Assembly: GCA_016927155.1 (NCBI GenBank)
Contig: JAFGNE010000096.1
Location: forward strand, 1-5,713
Direction of reading: 5' to 3'
DNA from: Candidatus Peregrinibacteria bacterium
Lineage (GTDB): Bacteria; Patescibacteriota; Gracilibacteria; UM-FILTER-43-11
DNA length: 5,713 bases
Shown: one piece after another, positions 5,110-5,713 of the stretch
Numbering within the stretch: the stretch's first letter is position 1
Layout: each line of letters begins with the position of its first letter
Notes under the pieces: generated by a model
The model's input: only the letters and a program-made list of their open reading frames with translations
Database searches by the model: none
Told to the model about the DNA's origin: nothing
Program-made: the position numbers and the translations under genes

Positions 5110-5713
5110 ATGACTAGCCTAGAACATGCCGCAGAAACACCCAAAGGCTCCCGCGATAAGATCAGGGAAGCGCTCCTGCTACGAATGAACATGTCGAAAG
5201 AAATGCGCGAAGCGCCTATAAAAAGTGAAATAGGTTCGACACGCGTGATCCTGGAACGCCTTAGTGAAGAAGTGGAAAATGACGAACTAATAAAAGTTAT
5301 TGCGCCAGTCGCCCATATAAGGCTGACGTTGCAATGCCTGCTGGACCACAAAAACAACCCAAATGCCATCGGCGATATCATCAGTGGAGAATACCTGATG
5401 GCTGAAAAAGCGGGTGGCTTGGAGGCGTTTAGGGATTATGTTAGCAAAATGGGGCGTATGATCAGCGGGCTGTTAGCCAATCATGCCGAATATGACTCCA
5501 TTTTTGAAGGGACTCTTCATGAGAGAGCACCCAAGTTTGTTCAACCTTATCTAAACCAAAAACAAGCAAATGAAAGGCTGAAAAGCGTGGAAAACACTTT
5601 TTCTGCACGTTTAATGACAGATGTAGATAAGCCTATTGTCCCTCCTTCTAATCAAGTCACTGACGGTACTACAGAAGAAGTGGATTCGATCACCCCCCCC
5701 CCCCCCCCCCCCC
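5110..5713 (+). CDS. Helical protein, 3' end cut by the window edge
   Basis: The reading frame runs open from ATG at 5110 to the last base: 201 full codons without a stop. I do not recognise a family. Residues 15-22 read RDKIREAL, resembling LEKIREGL near the start of gene 2 and LDKIQTTL in gene 1. The longer LVRN box of those proteins is absent. Residues 12-170 look helical and soluble, with charged stretches and a single cysteine (LQC). From about residue 176 the sequence becomes a Pro/Thr/Ser/acidic linker that ends in a proline run encoded by the terminal C tract. In gene 1 a similar Pro/Thr linker leads to a zinc ribbon, so a further C-terminal domain may lie beyond the edge. The start fits the promoter at 5049-5077 and lacks a ribosome binding site. 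Confidence 0.75.
   Translation, partial: MTSLEHAAETPKGSRDKIREALLLRMNMSKEMREAPIKSEIGSTRVILERLSEEVENDELIKVIAPVAHIRLTLQCLLDHKNNPNAIGDIISGEYLMAEKAGGLEAFRDYVSKMGRMISGLLANHAEYDSIFEGTLHERAPKFVQPYLNQKQANERLKSVENTFSARLMTDVDKPIVPPSNQVTDGTTEEVDSITPPPPPP
5693..5713 (+). repeat. Run of 21 C at the window end
   Basis: The last 21 bases are all C, in frame with gene 6 as proline codons. It may be a sequencing or assembly artefact, since a poly-G read end would appear as poly-C on the other strand. It may also be a true homopolymer, which could change length by slippage and switch gene 6 in and out of frame. The window alone cannot tell these apart. Confidence 0.9.

Overview
The window is bacterial DNA with roughly even base composition inside the genes and very AT-rich gaps. 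It carries six tightly packed genes, all on the + strand, with no tRNA, rRNA, transposase, integrase or CRISPR array. Three gaps contain good sigma70-type promoters, and the standard stop codons (TGA, TAA, TAG) are all used as stops. None of the six starts has a Shine-Dalgarno sequence; the leaders are short and A/C/T-rich. I cannot place the organism. An uncultivated bacterium, perhaps of the Patescibacteria/CPR type, is a weak guess from the mix of unrecognised membrane and helical proteins. Nothing in the sequence settles it.

Layout: 1-165 is an upstream flank that ends in an AT-rich leader. Gene 1 (166-1047) is a membrane protein with four predicted membrane segments, an acidic linker and a C-terminal zinc ribbon. 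Gene 2 (1111-2250) is a soluble, helical, cysteine-free protein. Gene 3 (2271-3062) is a tryptophan- and lysine-rich protein with amphipathic helices. Gene 4 (3144-4007) has an N-terminal signal/anchor, two tandem four-cysteine modules outside the cell membrane, a second membrane segment and an acidic cytoplasmic tail. Gene 5 (4038-5048) is a membrane-anchored M15-type zinc peptidase of peptidoglycan and the only gene with a confident family assignment. Gene 6 (5110 to the edge) is a helical protein cut off by the window end, in a run of 21 C.

Promoters suggest the transcription units gene 1, genes 2-3, genes 4-5, and gene 6 onward. Genes 1 and 2 share a related N-terminal box, visible in both protein and DNA, and the N terminus of gene 6 carries a shorter version. 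This ties the separately transcribed units together. Three of the six proteins are membrane proteins, one probably lies on a membrane surface, and one cuts cell wall. The simplest reading is a cell-envelope assembly (a surface, secretion or contact apparatus, or a wall-remodelling machine) whose members mostly match nothing I recognise. That reading is inference from topology and context; only the M15 assignment rests on recognisable catalytic residues.
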